From contig JAFRQF010000008.1 in assembly GCA_017428765.1 (NCBI GenBank), positions 1 through 60,989 of the forward strand: 60,989 bases of DNA, written 5' to 3'. Under the pieces are notes generated by a model, which ran no database searches, had not been told where the DNA came from, and saw only the letters and a program-made list of their open reading frames with translations. The translations under genes were made by a program, and so were the position numbers. The stretch comes from Erysipelotrichaceae bacterium. Lineage in GTDB: Bacteria > Bacillota_I > Bacilli_A > Erysipelotrichales > Erysipelotrichaceae. Of the stretch, positions 35,449-44,321 are shown piece by piece; position 1 is the stretch's first letter, and each line of letters begins with the position of its first letter.

Positions 35449-36681
35449 CTACAGCAAAGACTTCTGATCTTCTTTGTGTGTCCTGATATAATGGCTCCAT
35501 TTGATGTAGCCGTAGGTCGTGTTGGTAAAGTAGCCCAGTTTCAGTACCAGCAATACATACTGGCCGGCCAGGATGTTCATGACCGCTTCCAGAGCGGCGC
35601 AGATGTACCAGGCGATCCATTGTTCCCGCAAACGGAAGAAGATGAACAGCCCGTTTGCGATGCCTACCGCCGATGCGCAGGCATCCAGATAGATCATGAT
35701 CGTTTCAAGCTGTTCATTTCCTCCCAAGAAATCCGTGCGGATATCAAGACCGGAAATGAAGTAGCCGACAACGATCGTCCAGACGGCGATCGCAAGGATC
35801 ACCAGGACTTCCTGATAGCCTTTGAGTCTTCTTACGACCGTCAGCTCGTCTTCCATGTCGTCCTTGTGTTTCGTCCAGTTGATGTAGCTTAAGATATCGA
35901 TCGGAAGCCAGAACAACAGCGTGACGGTCATCGTCGCAAAGCGGTACATCAGCACGATCGAGATGATGATCTCGGTGATCTCGACAAGGACGGAGACCAA
36001 GAAGTTGTATCTTGACTGCTTGGAGATCAGCAGTTCACATAAGATGTTTAAGAAGGTATCCAGCAGGTACAGCAGCATGATCCAGATGCCGTTGACCCCG
36101 TTCGCGCTTTCTTCCGGGAACAGTACGGCAAAGATCGTCGCCAGTACCATGATCGAAATGAACCAGCATTTCTCATAGGTCGTGAAGAAACTTCCGAAGA
36201 ACAGGATCACACAGACCGATACCGCCAGGATGACCAGCGCGTTGGCCAGATTGAAGGTGCCCATCAGGGCATTCGCCATCGTCTGCCGGTACGTATTAAC
36301 GACCGCCTCCTTGAGCGGATCTTTATGATCGAAGAAGAGCTTTGTGCCCTCATCCGTCTCATAGGCATAGGCAGTGATCTCTTCATCCTGCAGTTCTTCG
36401 TATTCCTCGTAGGTATAGGTCTTGATCAGCTGTCCGTCTTCGTTTTCGAAGATGACTTCGACGGAAGAAGAATCTTCATCATAATCCTCGCTTTCAAAGT
36501 CACGCATCATGGTGACCGTTCCCAGATACTTCAGTTCTCCGGGATCCTTATTGAGCTTTGAAATACCTGAGGCGTAGCTGAGAAGCGATCCGATCAGCAG
36601 AAGTATCAGCGAGATGATCTCGATCTTTCGTATCGTTATATTCGGTTCGGTGTAATCTTTCAGTTTGTTTTTCATCTTCAT
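35449..36681 (-). CDS. PnuC-like membrane protein with an extracytoplasmic N-terminal insert
   Basis: A 410-residue integral membrane protein. The C-terminal 170 residues resemble nicotinamide riboside (PnuC) transporters: TIMIYLDACASAVGIANGLFIFFRLREQWIAWYICAALEAVMNILAGQYVLLVLKLGYF, then YGYIKWSHY. The N-terminal half is unlike PnuC: a membrane helix near residues 20-40, an acidic outward loop of about 95 residues rich in Glu, Asp and Tyr, then further helices. The ribosome site is weak. It sits upstream of efp on the same strand but probably has its own transcript. Transport of a vitamin-like nucleoside is possible, not shown. Confidence 0.6.
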   Translation of the reverse strand: MKMKNKLKDYTEPNITIRKIEIISLILLLIGSLLSYASGISKLNKDPGELKYLGTVTMMRDFESEDYDEDSSSVEVIFENEDGQLIKTYTYEEYEELQDEEITAYAYETDEGTKLFFDHKDPLKEAVVNTYRQTMANALMGTFNLANALVILAVSVCVILFFGSFFTTYEKCWFISIMVLATIFAVLFPEESANGVNGIWIMLLYLLDTFLNILCELLISKQSRYNFLVSVLVEITEIIISIVLMYRFATMTVTLLFWLPIDILSYINWTKHKDDMEDELTVVRRLKGYQEVLVILAIAVWTIVVGYFISGLDIRTDFLGGNEQLETIMIYLDACASAVGIANGLFIFFRLREQWIAWYICAALEAVMNILAGQYVLLVLKLGYFTNTTYGYIKWSHYIRTHKEDQKSLL

Positions 36682-36736
36682 TTTTTTCTTTTCAACAGTT
36701 CTATTCTACACGATACGAGGTCTCTTCATAATAAAA

Positions 36737-36752
36737 ACTGCATTTCTGCAGT
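36737..36752 (-). terminator. Terminator of the cyclase operon
   Basis: ACTGCA and TGCAGT around TTTC, followed on the minus strand by TTTTTATTATG. It lies six bases past the cyclase stop codon. Confidence 0.8.
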
Positions 36753-36757
36753 CTTCC

Positions 36758-38542
36758 TTATCCTAGAGCGTAGATATGTACCGGCTTTTCTTTTCCCTTC
36801 AGGGAATGTTCGCCCAGGTCTTTTCCCTCATAGCGGTCTTTGACCATTTCATAGACTTCTTCGCTGAGGTAGATCTTCCCTTCCCGTTTTTCATTCGGGA
36901 TCTTCAGACTTTCCAGTCTGGAAGCCGTATTGACGCAGTCCCCGATCGCTGTGAAATCCATCCGTTTTGTCGAACCGATGTTGCCGATGACGGCTTTGCC
37001 GTAATTGATGCCGATCGCAAAACCCAGATCGAAACCGAGCTCTTGATTCAGTTTTTCCGCACCGGCGATCATATCGAAACCGGCCTGTATCGCCTTGCCG
37101 AGCGGATCTTCCTGTTCATAAGGCGCATTCCAGAACGCCATCGCACAGTCACCGATGAACTTGTCCAAAGTCCCGCCGTTTTTCATGATGCAGTCGCTGA
37201 CCATCGACAGATAATGATTGAGGATGTCGACGACCTTTTCCGGACTCGCCTTTTCCGACAGCGTCGTGAACCCGCAGATATCGACAAAAAGAACTGCCAC
37301 ATCCGCTTCCTTTCCCTGCAGATCCAGGTCTTTGCCGCCGCTTGCCATGATCTTCTTCAGGACCGATGGATCGACATACTGCTCGAACTTGTCTCTCAGT
37401 CTTTTTCGCAAAGCGGCCTCCGATACGAAACGCGATGCCACCCCGGCAATGAACTGCACGATCGCTCCAAACGGGATCCATAAAGGATGAAGCAGATATC
37501 CGAAGCGGTATGCCATAAGACAGACACCGAAAGAAAGACAAAGGCTGACCACCAATTGTCCCAGCATCCCTCTCATCCCCGCGAAGGCATAGACGGCCGC
37601 ACCGATCAGAAGCACTGCCGTCATGAGGATACGCTGCATCGTATCCGATACTTCCCTCTTGTATTCTCCCCTTAACAGGAGGTCGATGCTGTTGGCATGG
37701 ATCTCCACGCCGTACATCGCCTTGTTTACATCGATCGCCGTGAGATATTCATCCTGCATCGCCGCTGCGCAGGCACCCACCAGAACGATCTTTCCCTCAA
37801 ATAAAGAAGCGGGATACTTGTCGTTCAGAACGTCTGCCAGCGAGATCTTTTCCAGGTAGCCTCCGCTTCCGTACGTGTACTCCAGGTAGACGTCATCTTT
37901 TTCCGGCAGGATCAGATCGATGCCTTTGTTTTGTGCATAAACATCCGCAAGTGCCAGCGCAAAAGAAGCTTCCTTTCCTTCTTTCCCCCGGTAATACAGA
38001 GCGATATGACGGACCTTGCCGTCGATGTCGTCAGTCAGATTGACGATACCGGTCATACTTTGTTTTCTCAGTTCCTCATAAGGCATCGCCTCATCGACCA
38101 CCGCATCCTTTTCCCAGCGATAGGAACCGTCTTCTGCCGTCGTGAGCTTATTTCCGTAATAATACATGCCGGCCGTCACGACATTTCCCTTGGATGCGGC
38201 AAGCGATAGTTCACTGTCACTTTCCCTGTCTTTCTGATGGGCAAAGATGACATCGATGCCGATGGCTGCCGCACCGTTTTCATTCAGCTTTTCGATGAGC
38301 TTGCCATAGATCTTCCGATCCCAGCTCAAAGGATCGCTGCCAAACTCCTTCATAGAATCTTCGTCGATCTGTACGATGACGATCTTTCCCGAAGAGATGT
38401 TCCCTTTCTGATAGAGCCGGTCCGCAATAAAAAGATCCATCCTCGCAAAAAAGGAAGAAAAGCTCAGAAAGAGACACAGGATGCAGATCAGGACCTGAAT
38501 GAAAGTCAGGATCTTTTTGTTCCGGTCTAGTCTTTCCAGCAT
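36758..38542 (-). CDS. CHASE2-domain class III adenylyl cyclase
   Basis: A 594-residue membrane sensor enzyme. One N-terminal helix (residues 12-33) leads into an extracytoplasmic CHASE2 domain (about 40-310; IVIVQIDEDSMKEFGSDPLSWDR, IGIDVIFAHQ). Three to four helices follow and then the cyclase domain from about 412. All key residues are present: metal-binding D421 and D465, adenine-selecting K461 and T531, and transition-state N538 and R542. That pattern predicts ATP as substrate. GAGGAAAG seven bases before the ATG lies inside the HD-GYP gene, with 16 bases of overlap. No cAMP receptor is visible in the window. Confidence 0.92.
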   Translation of the reverse strand: MLERLDRNKKILTFIQVLICILCLFLSFSSFFARMDLFIADRLYQKGNISSGKIVIVQIDEDSMKEFGSDPLSWDRKIYGKLIEKLNENGAAAIGIDVIFAHQKDRESDSELSLAASKGNVVTAGMYYYGNKLTTAEDGSYRWEKDAVVDEAMPYEELRKQSMTGIVNLTDDIDGKVRHIALYYRGKEGKEASFALALADVYAQNKGIDLILPEKDDVYLEYTYGSGGYLEKISLADVLNDKYPASLFEGKIVLVGACAAAMQDEYLTAIDVNKAMYGVEIHANSIDLLLRGEYKREVSDTMQRILMTAVLLIGAAVYAFAGMRGMLGQLVVSLCLSFGVCLMAYRFGYLLHPLWIPFGAIVQFIAGVASRFVSEAALRKRLRDKFEQYVDPSVLKKIMASGGKDLDLQGKEADVAVLFVDICGFTTLSEKASPEKVVDILNHYLSMVSDCIMKNGGTLDKFIGDCAMAFWNAPYEQEDPLGKAIQAGFDMIAGAEKLNQELGFDLGFAIGINYGKAVIGNIGSTKRMDFTAIGDCVNTASRLESLKIPNEKREGKIYLSEEVYEMVKDRYEGKDLGEHSLKGKEKPVHIYALG

Positions 38543-39492
38543 CCGCTTTCCTCAAAAAGACAGACGAGCTCTTCATCGACCTCGCCGAAACCGGCGATCT
38601 TATGCAGGTGAGCGATCGCCTCTTGCGCCGTCTTTGGTTTCTTATATTCTCTGTCGGAAGCCGTCAGCGCCTCAAAGATATCCAGGATCGTCAGGATGCG
38701 CACTTCCGTCGGGATCTCTTCTTTGTGCAGATGATCCGGATAACCTTTGCCGTTGAGCAGCTCATGATGCATCGAAGCCCATTTGCGCACATGGGACATC
38801 TCTTTCGGGAACTTCATCTTTGACAGGAGCTCATCGGTCTTTACGACGTGGTCGTGCATGATTTCGAATTCCTCATCGGTCAGGGTGCGGTAAGGTACGG
38901 CCAGCTGATGGATCTCGCTGTCTTCCAGGTAAGGACGAAGAGTCCCGTCCTCTTCCGTGAAAATCCATGCCGAAAACTCGTCCAGTCTCTCCTTCCGGTC
39001 TTTGACGATGCTGACATCGGCTTCTTCGATAAAAGAGAGTATCCTCTCACATCTTCCTGTGATACGCTCTTCTTCTTGCTTTGTGATCTTTCCTTCCAGC
39101 CTCATGATGCGTGCTTTCAAAGAAAAATCATTCATGCGGCTTTCGATCGCCAGCCGCTGCAGCGGCCAGAGCCTGGCATTCTTGTTCATGATGTCGACCG
39201 GCGTGACGAGCTTGCCTAAGTCGTGGAGCCAGACCGACATGATCAGTTCATCATAGTGTTCTTTATCAAAAGGGATCTCTCTTCCTTCGCTTTTTGCTTT
39301 TTCATTGAGATAGTTAAGGAATTTCTTTCCGTACTCCACCATATTTCTGGTGTGGTTCTCATTGTACGGCGTGAGCTTGCCGATGGCCTGCACGGAAGTC
39401 TCGACATACGATTCGAAAAGCTCCCTGATCTGTTTCAGATAGCGGACATTGAGTATCGCCACGGCTGCCTGCGAAGCCAGAGACCTCATCAC
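38527..39492 (-). CDS. HD-GYP phosphodiesterase part, separated from its GAF domain by TAG
   Basis: A 321-residue frame whose first residues (SLASQAAVAILN) are the last helix of a GAF domain. The catalytic HD-GYP domain follows with HTRNMVEYG, LHDLGKLVTPVDIMNK and HHELLNGKGYP, all metal ligands intact. Family members hydrolyse cyclic dinucleotides or cGAMP. It is in the same frame as the GAF gene upstream, and one TAG at 39525-39523 separates them. GTG at 39492 or ATG at 39489 could restart translation, but neither has a good ribosome site. It overlaps the cyclase start by 16 bases. Confidence 0.75.
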   Translation of the reverse strand: MMRSLASQAAVAILNVRYLKQIRELFESYVETSVQAIGKLTPYNENHTRNMVEYGKKFLNYLNEKAKSEGREIPFDKEHYDELIMSVWLHDLGKLVTPVDIMNKNARLWPLQRLAIESRMNDFSLKARIMRLEGKITKQEEERITGRCERILSFIEEADVSIVKDRKERLDEFSAWIFTEEDGTLRPYLEDSEIHQLAVPYRTLTDEEFEIMHDHVVKTDELLSKMKFPKEMSHVRKWASMHHELLNGKGYPDHLHKEEIPTEVRILTILDIFEALTASDREYKKPKTAQEAIAHLHKIAGFGEVDEELVCLFEESGCWKD

Positions 39493-39522
39493 CCGGACAT
39501 TCTCTTTGGAAAACGGGACGGC

Positions 39523-39984
39523 CTATCCTTTTTCATTCAAGGCATTGATCAGCTGCAGGACACCGATCTTTTCCCCATCCGGACTTTTCATCGGCACGAC
39601 CAGGACCGAAGTCGTGTGATAGCCTAAGTTCGCATCGTAAGCTCTGGTCCCGGAATAGACCGCATCAAGCGTTTCGTCGTAGGCATCATCGATCAGGATG
39701 ACCCTGTCTTCCAATAAAGAAAGCGAAGAGATGTGTTCGTGATCGAGCGGTACCGGCGGGATATCGATGGGCTCGCCGTCTTTTCCCTGATAGGTCTTCA
39801 GGGTCCGGTTGGCCATGATCGTAAAGAGCAGACTGTCCCCTTTCTTCAGATACAGGGTACCGGCATCACAGTCTGTGATCTCCATGGCGGAATCGACGAT
39901 CTTTGCCAGAAGGACATGGATGTCTTTTTCTGCCGTCAGAGCGGTACCGATATCCAATATCCTATCCATTTTTTCCATATTCAT
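39523..39984 (-). CDS. GAF domain sensor, N-terminal half of a split GAF-HD-GYP protein
   Basis: A 153-residue GAF domain (LTAEKDIHVLLAKIVDSAMEITDCDAGTLYL, then VLVVPMKSPDGEKIGVLQLINALNEKG). In GAF-HD-GYP proteins the last motif is followed by a short linker and a PFSKED helix; here the frame meets TAG right after NEKG and then continues AVPFSKENVRVMRSLASQAA in the same frame. It is thus the front part of one 485-codon gene. The ATG overlaps the MBL gene stop (ATGA), and GGAG lies eight bases upstream. It may work alone, by read-through, or be decayed. Confidence 0.7.
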   Translation of the reverse strand: MNMEKMDRILDIGTALTAEKDIHVLLAKIVDSAMEITDCDAGTLYLKKGDSLLFTIMANRTLKTYQGKDGEPIDIPPVPLDHEHISSLSLLEDRVILIDDAYDETLDAVYSGTRAYDANLGYHTTSVLVVPMKSPDGEKIGVLQLINALNEKG

Positions 39985-40769
39985 AAGCTGATCTCCATCC
40001 CTTCCTTTGCGAAGACGCATGTACCCGAAAGCTCTCCTACCGCCGTTTCTTCTGCTTTCAAAACGGCATCATCGAGGTCATATCCGTAGTGGCTGATAAG
40101 AAGTTTTCTGACCTTTGCCTCGGCGCAGAGTTCCATCCCCTGTTTCCAGCTGGAATGGCCATAGCCTTCTTTTTCCTGACCCGGCAGGTCGTTTCCGTCA
40201 AAGATCACAAGATCGCAGTTTCTGAAGAAACGTTCCGCTTTTCTTTCTTCGTCTCTTCCTGCTTCATAGTCCAGCGCATAGCCAAACGATCTACCGTTAT
40301 TTTCTATCCGATACATATATGTCTCATCCGGATGGATGGAAGCGATGCCGTCGATCGCAAGGTCATCGATCATCAATGTTTTTCCTTCTTCAAGATCATA
40401 AAATCGGATCTTTGCCGGGAATTGCGACAGGCGGATCGGCCAGTATGGCGGGCCGATGATCGCATCAAGCTGTTCCATGATGGTCTTTCCTTTTCTTCTG
40501 TGTCCGTAGATGCGGATCTCTCTGTCCGGATCATAAAGCGGCTTCCATTCAAAAAGTCCCAGGACGTGATCGATGTGGACGTGACTCAGAAGGATGTGGA
40601 TGGCTTTCTCACAGGGAAGATCCTCGCAGTTCAGAATACCGGTACCGGCATCCAGGAACAGACGGGTACCCGCATCCAGATAAAAAGAAGAGGTGTTCCT
40701 TCCATAGATCTCGTTCTCTTTTTTTACCGAAACAAAAGAACCTCTCGTTCCCAATACCTTCAATTTCAT
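39981..40769 (-). CDS. MBL-fold metal-dependent hydrolase
   Basis: A 262-residue metallo-beta-lactamase-fold enzyme of the GTRGS branch, related to PhnP and other cyclic phosphodiesterases. It has LGTRGSFVSV, LFLDAGTGI, the metal motif SHVHIDHVLGLF, FDGND, GHSSWKQG and LLISHYG. The second ATG (40769) is preferred because AGAGG lies six bases before it. It opens the MBL, GAF-HD-GYP and cyclase operon, with a -10 TATAAT at 40795-40790. Phosphodiester hydrolysis, perhaps of cAMP or a related signal, fits the context, but the substrate is inferred. Confidence 0.8.
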   Translation of the reverse strand: MKLKVLGTRGSFVSVKKENEIYGRNTSSFYLDAGTRLFLDAGTGILNCEDLPCEKAIHILLSHVHIDHVLGLFEWKPLYDPDREIRIYGHRRKGKTIMEQLDAIIGPPYWPIRLSQFPAKIRFYDLEEGKTLMIDDLAIDGIASIHPDETYMYRIENNGRSFGYALDYEAGRDEERKAERFFRNCDLVIFDGNDLPGQEKEGYGHSSWKQGMELCAEAKVRKLLISHYGYDLDDAVLKAEETAVGELSGTCVFAKEGMEISL

Positions 40770-40847
40770 TTTCATCCTCTCACAGACTAATTATATCGCA
40801 TCATTGTTTTCGCACTTTGTTAAAATAGATGACAAGGGAGATCGTTT

Positions 40848-41948
40848 ATGTTGATGAAAAAGACCATTCTAATACTGTTACTGTTCCTGCTTTGTGCCTG
40901 CGGGACCTCAAATTCAGATCCTTCCGTTGAAGGAAATACCGTCGTGGAAGAAGCCGCGGCTTCCCAGATCCGGATGGAAGACCTGCAGGGTCAGGTCAAA
41001 GTAAATGACGGCGAAAAAGACGTCGAAGCCTTTGCCGGCATGAACTTATATAACGGCTATGGCGTGGATACGGAAAAGGAAAGCTACGACTGGATCCTGC
41101 TGGATGAAGCGAAGCTCATGAAGATGGATGAAGAGACCAGGACTTCGATCAGTCAGGAAGGAAAAGGCCTGAAGATCACTCTGGATGAAGGATCTTTGTT
41201 CTTCTGTGTCAGCAAGAAACTTGAGAACGACGAAGAACTGACCTTCGAGACCGAAAACATGTCCCTTTCCATACGCGGTACCTGCGGTGTCATCCGTCAT
41301 TATGACGACTGGACTCTGATCGCGCTTCTGGAAGGAGAAGCAGAGTACACTTTGCCCGGCGATCCGAACAATCACTACCACGTCTCTGAAGGAAGTACCC
41401 ATTTCATACAGGGTGATGAACGCTATCTCGATCCGATCGCTGCGGGCGGCGATGTGCCTGACTTTGCCCGGGACGAACTGGAAAACAACGAAACGGTGAA
41501 GACCAAAATGGCTGATTCCGACTTCGAAACGGAATTCATGTCCGATGAGGAAGTGCTGGAAGCAGTCAGAAAATTTGAAGGAAACTACCATCAGTGGTCA
41601 CAGATCGGGATTAAGGGCGATGATCCTCAGCTCGATTTCGGTGTCAGCGATCCTTACGACTTGTCCATCGAAGTGACCGATGAAGGCCTGCTGATCATCG
41701 ATCAGAAGGAATCGCAGGCAGCCTATGATGCGATCGAGAACTACAACCGTCTGCTCGATGAAAAAGGCTACACGGACTATATGAGGCTGCGGCACGAAAA
41801 CTATCACATCGAGACAAAGCTCATCCGTATGGAAAATGAGGATTCGCTAATGTTCTTCGCCAACGGCAGATGGCAAAGAAGGGTCCTGATGGACGGAGGC
41901 CTCAGCACTTCGGCTCATGGCTTTGTCGATTTTGAAAGAGTCGACTGA
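40848..41948 (+). CDS. FecR-domain lipoprotein
   Basis: A 366-residue exported lipoprotein with lipobox LCAC and anchor Cys18. Residues about 40-150 form a FecR-like beta domain (QGQVKVNDGEKDVEAFAGMNLYNGYGVDTEKESYDWILLDE, then LTFETENMSLSIRGTCGVI). The rest is acidic and has no recognised family. GGGAG seven bases upstream sets the start. It is divergent from the cyclase operon. FecR domains occur in cell-envelope sensory chains and are found near CHASE2 proteins in other bacteria, so this may be the outside partner of the cyclase; that role is inferred. Confidence 0.75.
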   Translation: MLMKKTILILLLFLLCACGTSNSDPSVEGNTVVEEAAASQIRMEDLQGQVKVNDGEKDVEAFAGMNLYNGYGVDTEKESYDWILLDEAKLMKMDEETRTSISQEGKGLKITLDEGSLFFCVSKKLENDEELTFETENMSLSIRGTCGVIRHYDDWTLIALLEGEAEYTLPGDPNNHYHVSEGSTHFIQGDERYLDPIAAGGDVPDFARDELENNETVKTKMADSDFETEFMSDEEVLEAVRKFEGNYHQWSQIGIKGDDPQLDFGVSDPYDLSIEVTDEGLLIIDQKESQAAYDAIENYNRLLDEKGYTDYMRLRHENYHIETKLIRMENEDSLMFFANGRWQRRVLMDGGLSTSAHGFVDFERVD

Positions 41949-41965
41949 TCTGTTATGAACAAAAG

Positions 41966-42004
41966 AAAACCTGTTTGTGTGTTCACGCTTCAAACAGGTT
42001 TTTT
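41966..42004. terminator. Bidirectional terminator
   Basis: Twelve-base perfect arms (AAAACCTGTTTG and CAAACAGGTTTT) with a T-run on the plus strand and TTTTCTTTTG on the minus strand. It serves the FecR lipoprotein gene and the convergent glucosidase gene. Confidence 0.9.
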
Positions 42005-42009
42005 GATGC

Positions 42010-43734
42010 TCAGTTCACTCTTCTTACTCTTTTCAGGATACGGCGGTGACTTTCTTCCTGCGGTCTTCCGAAGGCAAGCACCTGATATGGCTGTAAAACG
42101 ATCTTTCCGTCTTTCTTTTCAAAATCTTCATAGTTGTTTATGAGGAGCTCATCTTCCTTCACGAAATCCGGAAGTGTATAGGAGGTCTTTTTCTTGGAGA
42201 AATTTCCGAGAACGAAGAATCGCCTTCCTTCGTAGACCCTCTCGTAGGCGATGATCCTTTTACTGTCGTGATCGTGTTCGATCGTCTTGCCGTAGATGAA
42301 AGCCGCATCTTTCTTTCGTATCTTGAGAAGATCCTGATAGAAGCGGTAGACCGACTTGTCTGAGCTTACGTCGGCTTTGACGTTGACCGAACTGTCTTTG
42401 TCGTCCCATTGCCACGGCTTATGGCCGGCATTGAACCCGGCATTGATGGTGTCGTCCCACTTCATCGGGATCCTGGCGTGATCTCTGGCTCCGTATCGGA
42501 TGAAACGGAAAGCCAAAGATTTTGGCATGCCGTATCCCGTCATCAGATCATAGACGAAATGAGAGACCGGATCTTTCATCTGATCGATCGACTTGAAATC
42601 ACAGTTGTACATGCCGATCTCCTGCCCCTGGTAGATGAACGGTGTGCCATAACCCAGGTAGGTGATCCCTGCCAGCATGGTCGCCGCCTCATAGCGGTAA
42701 TGTCTGTAGTCGATACCGAAACGCGATACGCTGCGCGGATTGTCATGGTTCTCCAGGACCAGCGTGTTCCAGCCCTTACCGTAGTTGTCCCTCTGCGGAT
42801 CGAAGAGGCCCTTCTTGAACTGTTTCAGATCGAAAGGTTTATAGAAGAACTTTGCGCCGCCGATATTGTCGGAATCCAGGTGAGCGAAATTGAAGATCGA
42901 ATCCAGTTCTCTGTTTTCTTCCTTCACGTATTCCAAAGCGTTCTGCTTGGAAGGGTGATAGGACTCGCCGACCGTGAAACTGTCATAGTGACTTAAGGAC
43001 TTCTCGTTGAGTTCTTTTAAAAATTCGTGCATCCTCGGGCCGTCGACGAAATACGGGGACCCTTTCTGAAAGGACTTCGAATCGTCATCTTTGAACGGAT
43101 AGACTTTTGAAAACATGTTGAAGACGTCGAAACGGAAGCCATCCACGCCTTTGTCCAGCCAGAAGTTCAGGATCTTTATGATCTCTTCGCGGACTTTCGG
43201 ATTCTCCCAGTTGAGGTCAGCCTGTTCCCTGCAGAAAAGATGCAGGTAGTATTCATCGGTGCCGGAGATCCACTCCCAGGCAGAACCGGTAAAGGTGGAA
43301 GCCCAGTTGGTCGGCGGATAAAGACGACCGTTTCTTTCGATGCCTTTGCGGATGATGTAATACTCCTTATATTCGGGGTCCTTTTCTTCGACCGCCTTTC
43401 TGAACCACGGATGTTCGATGGATGTGTGGTTGAGGACCATGTCCATGATGACCTTCATTCCCCGTTTGTGACATTCTTTTAACAGGCGGTCAAAGTCCGC
43501 CATCGTGCCGAACTTCTCATCGATGTCCGTGTAATCACTGACATCGTAACCGTAATCAAAGTCCGGTGACTTGTATAACGGTGAGAACCAGATCGCCGTC
43601 ACGCCGAGATCTTTGATGTAGTCGAGTTTGGAGATGATGCCTTCGATATCGCCCCAGCCGTCATTGTTCGCATCCTTAAACGAGAACGGATAGATCTGGT
43701 AGACGACCGCATTCTTATACCATTGTGTTTTCAT
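42010..43734 (-). CDS. GH13 alpha-glucosidase (oligo-1,6-glucosidase type)
   Basis: A 574-residue cytoplasmic glycosidase of the GH13 oligo-1,6-glucosidase/MalL group. It opens WYKNAVVYQIYPFSFKDANNDGWGDI; conserved regions are DMVLNHTS, the nucleophile Asp in GFRFDVFNMF, the acid/base Glu in TVGESY, and LENHDNPR. It releases glucose from short alpha-linked gluco-oligosaccharides such as isomaltose, sucrose or maltose; preference cannot be set here. GAGGG precedes the ATG. No sugar transporter lies next to it, so it appears to be a single-gene unit. Confidence 0.93.
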   Translation of the reverse strand: MKTQWYKNAVVYQIYPFSFKDANNDGWGDIEGIISKLDYIKDLGVTAIWFSPLYKSPDFDYGYDVSDYTDIDEKFGTMADFDRLLKECHKRGMKVIMDMVLNHTSIEHPWFRKAVEEKDPEYKEYYIIRKGIERNGRLYPPTNWASTFTGSAWEWISGTDEYYLHLFCREQADLNWENPKVREEIIKILNFWLDKGVDGFRFDVFNMFSKVYPFKDDDSKSFQKGSPYFVDGPRMHEFLKELNEKSLSHYDSFTVGESYHPSKQNALEYVKEENRELDSIFNFAHLDSDNIGGAKFFYKPFDLKQFKKGLFDPQRDNYGKGWNTLVLENHDNPRSVSRFGIDYRHYRYEAATMLAGITYLGYGTPFIYQGQEIGMYNCDFKSIDQMKDPVSHFVYDLMTGYGMPKSLAFRFIRYGARDHARIPMKWDDTINAGFNAGHKPWQWDDKDSSVNVKADVSSDKSVYRFYQDLLKIRKKDAAFIYGKTIEHDHDSKRIIAYERVYEGRRFFVLGNFSKKKTSYTLPDFVKEDELLINNYEDFEKKDGKIVLQPYQVLAFGRPQEESHRRILKRVRRVN

Positions 43735-43787
43735 TGTTTTTCCCTCTTATCTTTATTGTAGTACGAAAAAGAAAAGAGGCATTGCCT

Positions 43788-44192
43788 CTAACTGTTCCTG
43801 TCGAATTTATGTCCGCATTTCGGGCAGGTCACTTCGATCTTTCCCTTGCCTCTTGGGACCCGCAGTTTCTGTCCGCACTTGGGACAGGTGTAATAATGAT
43901 AATCCTTGAGATCGCGCAGACGCCTGCTGAAGAATTTCAGTTTTCGAAGCAGCTTGGACTTCCAGATCCGGTAGACCCGGTTCTCATTGATCCGCTTGGT
44001 GACGTTTCGTGACAGGATGCGGAAGATGGAGTAAAAGTAGCCTGCCGTCGTCAGGACGGAAAGCGAAAACGACCTCGAAAAGGTGTCGATCAAAGCCAGG
44101 GCCAGTGACACGAAACAGACATCTCTTCCCAGTTCATCGACGCCGTTTCTTCCCCGCATGAATTCTCTGAATCTCTGATATAACTTGTTCAT
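43788..44192 (-). CDS. Small membrane protein with C-terminal zinc ribbon
   Basis: A 134-residue protein with one or two hydrophobic spans (FVSLALALIDTFS, SLSVLTTAGYFYSIF), a basic linker, and a zinc-ribbon end with two CPKCG knuckles (YTCPKCGQKLRVPRGKGKIEVTCPKCGHKFD). The family is common in Bacillota and has no established function. TATAAT at 44216-44211 and a GAGG ribosome site indicate its own promoter. The stretch 44193-44321 has no gene but holds a GTTTCCGGAAAC palindrome. Confidence 0.75.
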   Translation of the reverse strand: MNKLYQRFREFMRGRNGVDELGRDVCFVSLALALIDTFSRSFSLSVLTTAGYFYSIFRILSRNVTKRINENRVYRIWKSKLLRKLKFFSRRLRDLKDYHYYTCPKCGQKLRVPRGKGKIEVTCPKCGHKFDRNS

Positions 44193-44321
44193 AATCTGCC
44201 TCGCCTACATTATACCTCATGAAAGCAGATCCTCTCTGACACTTTTCGACGGCTTCTTCTGCCGCAGATGAAAGATCCCAAAGACGGCAGCGGCATATCA
44301 TGAGTTTCCGGAAACGCCAAA

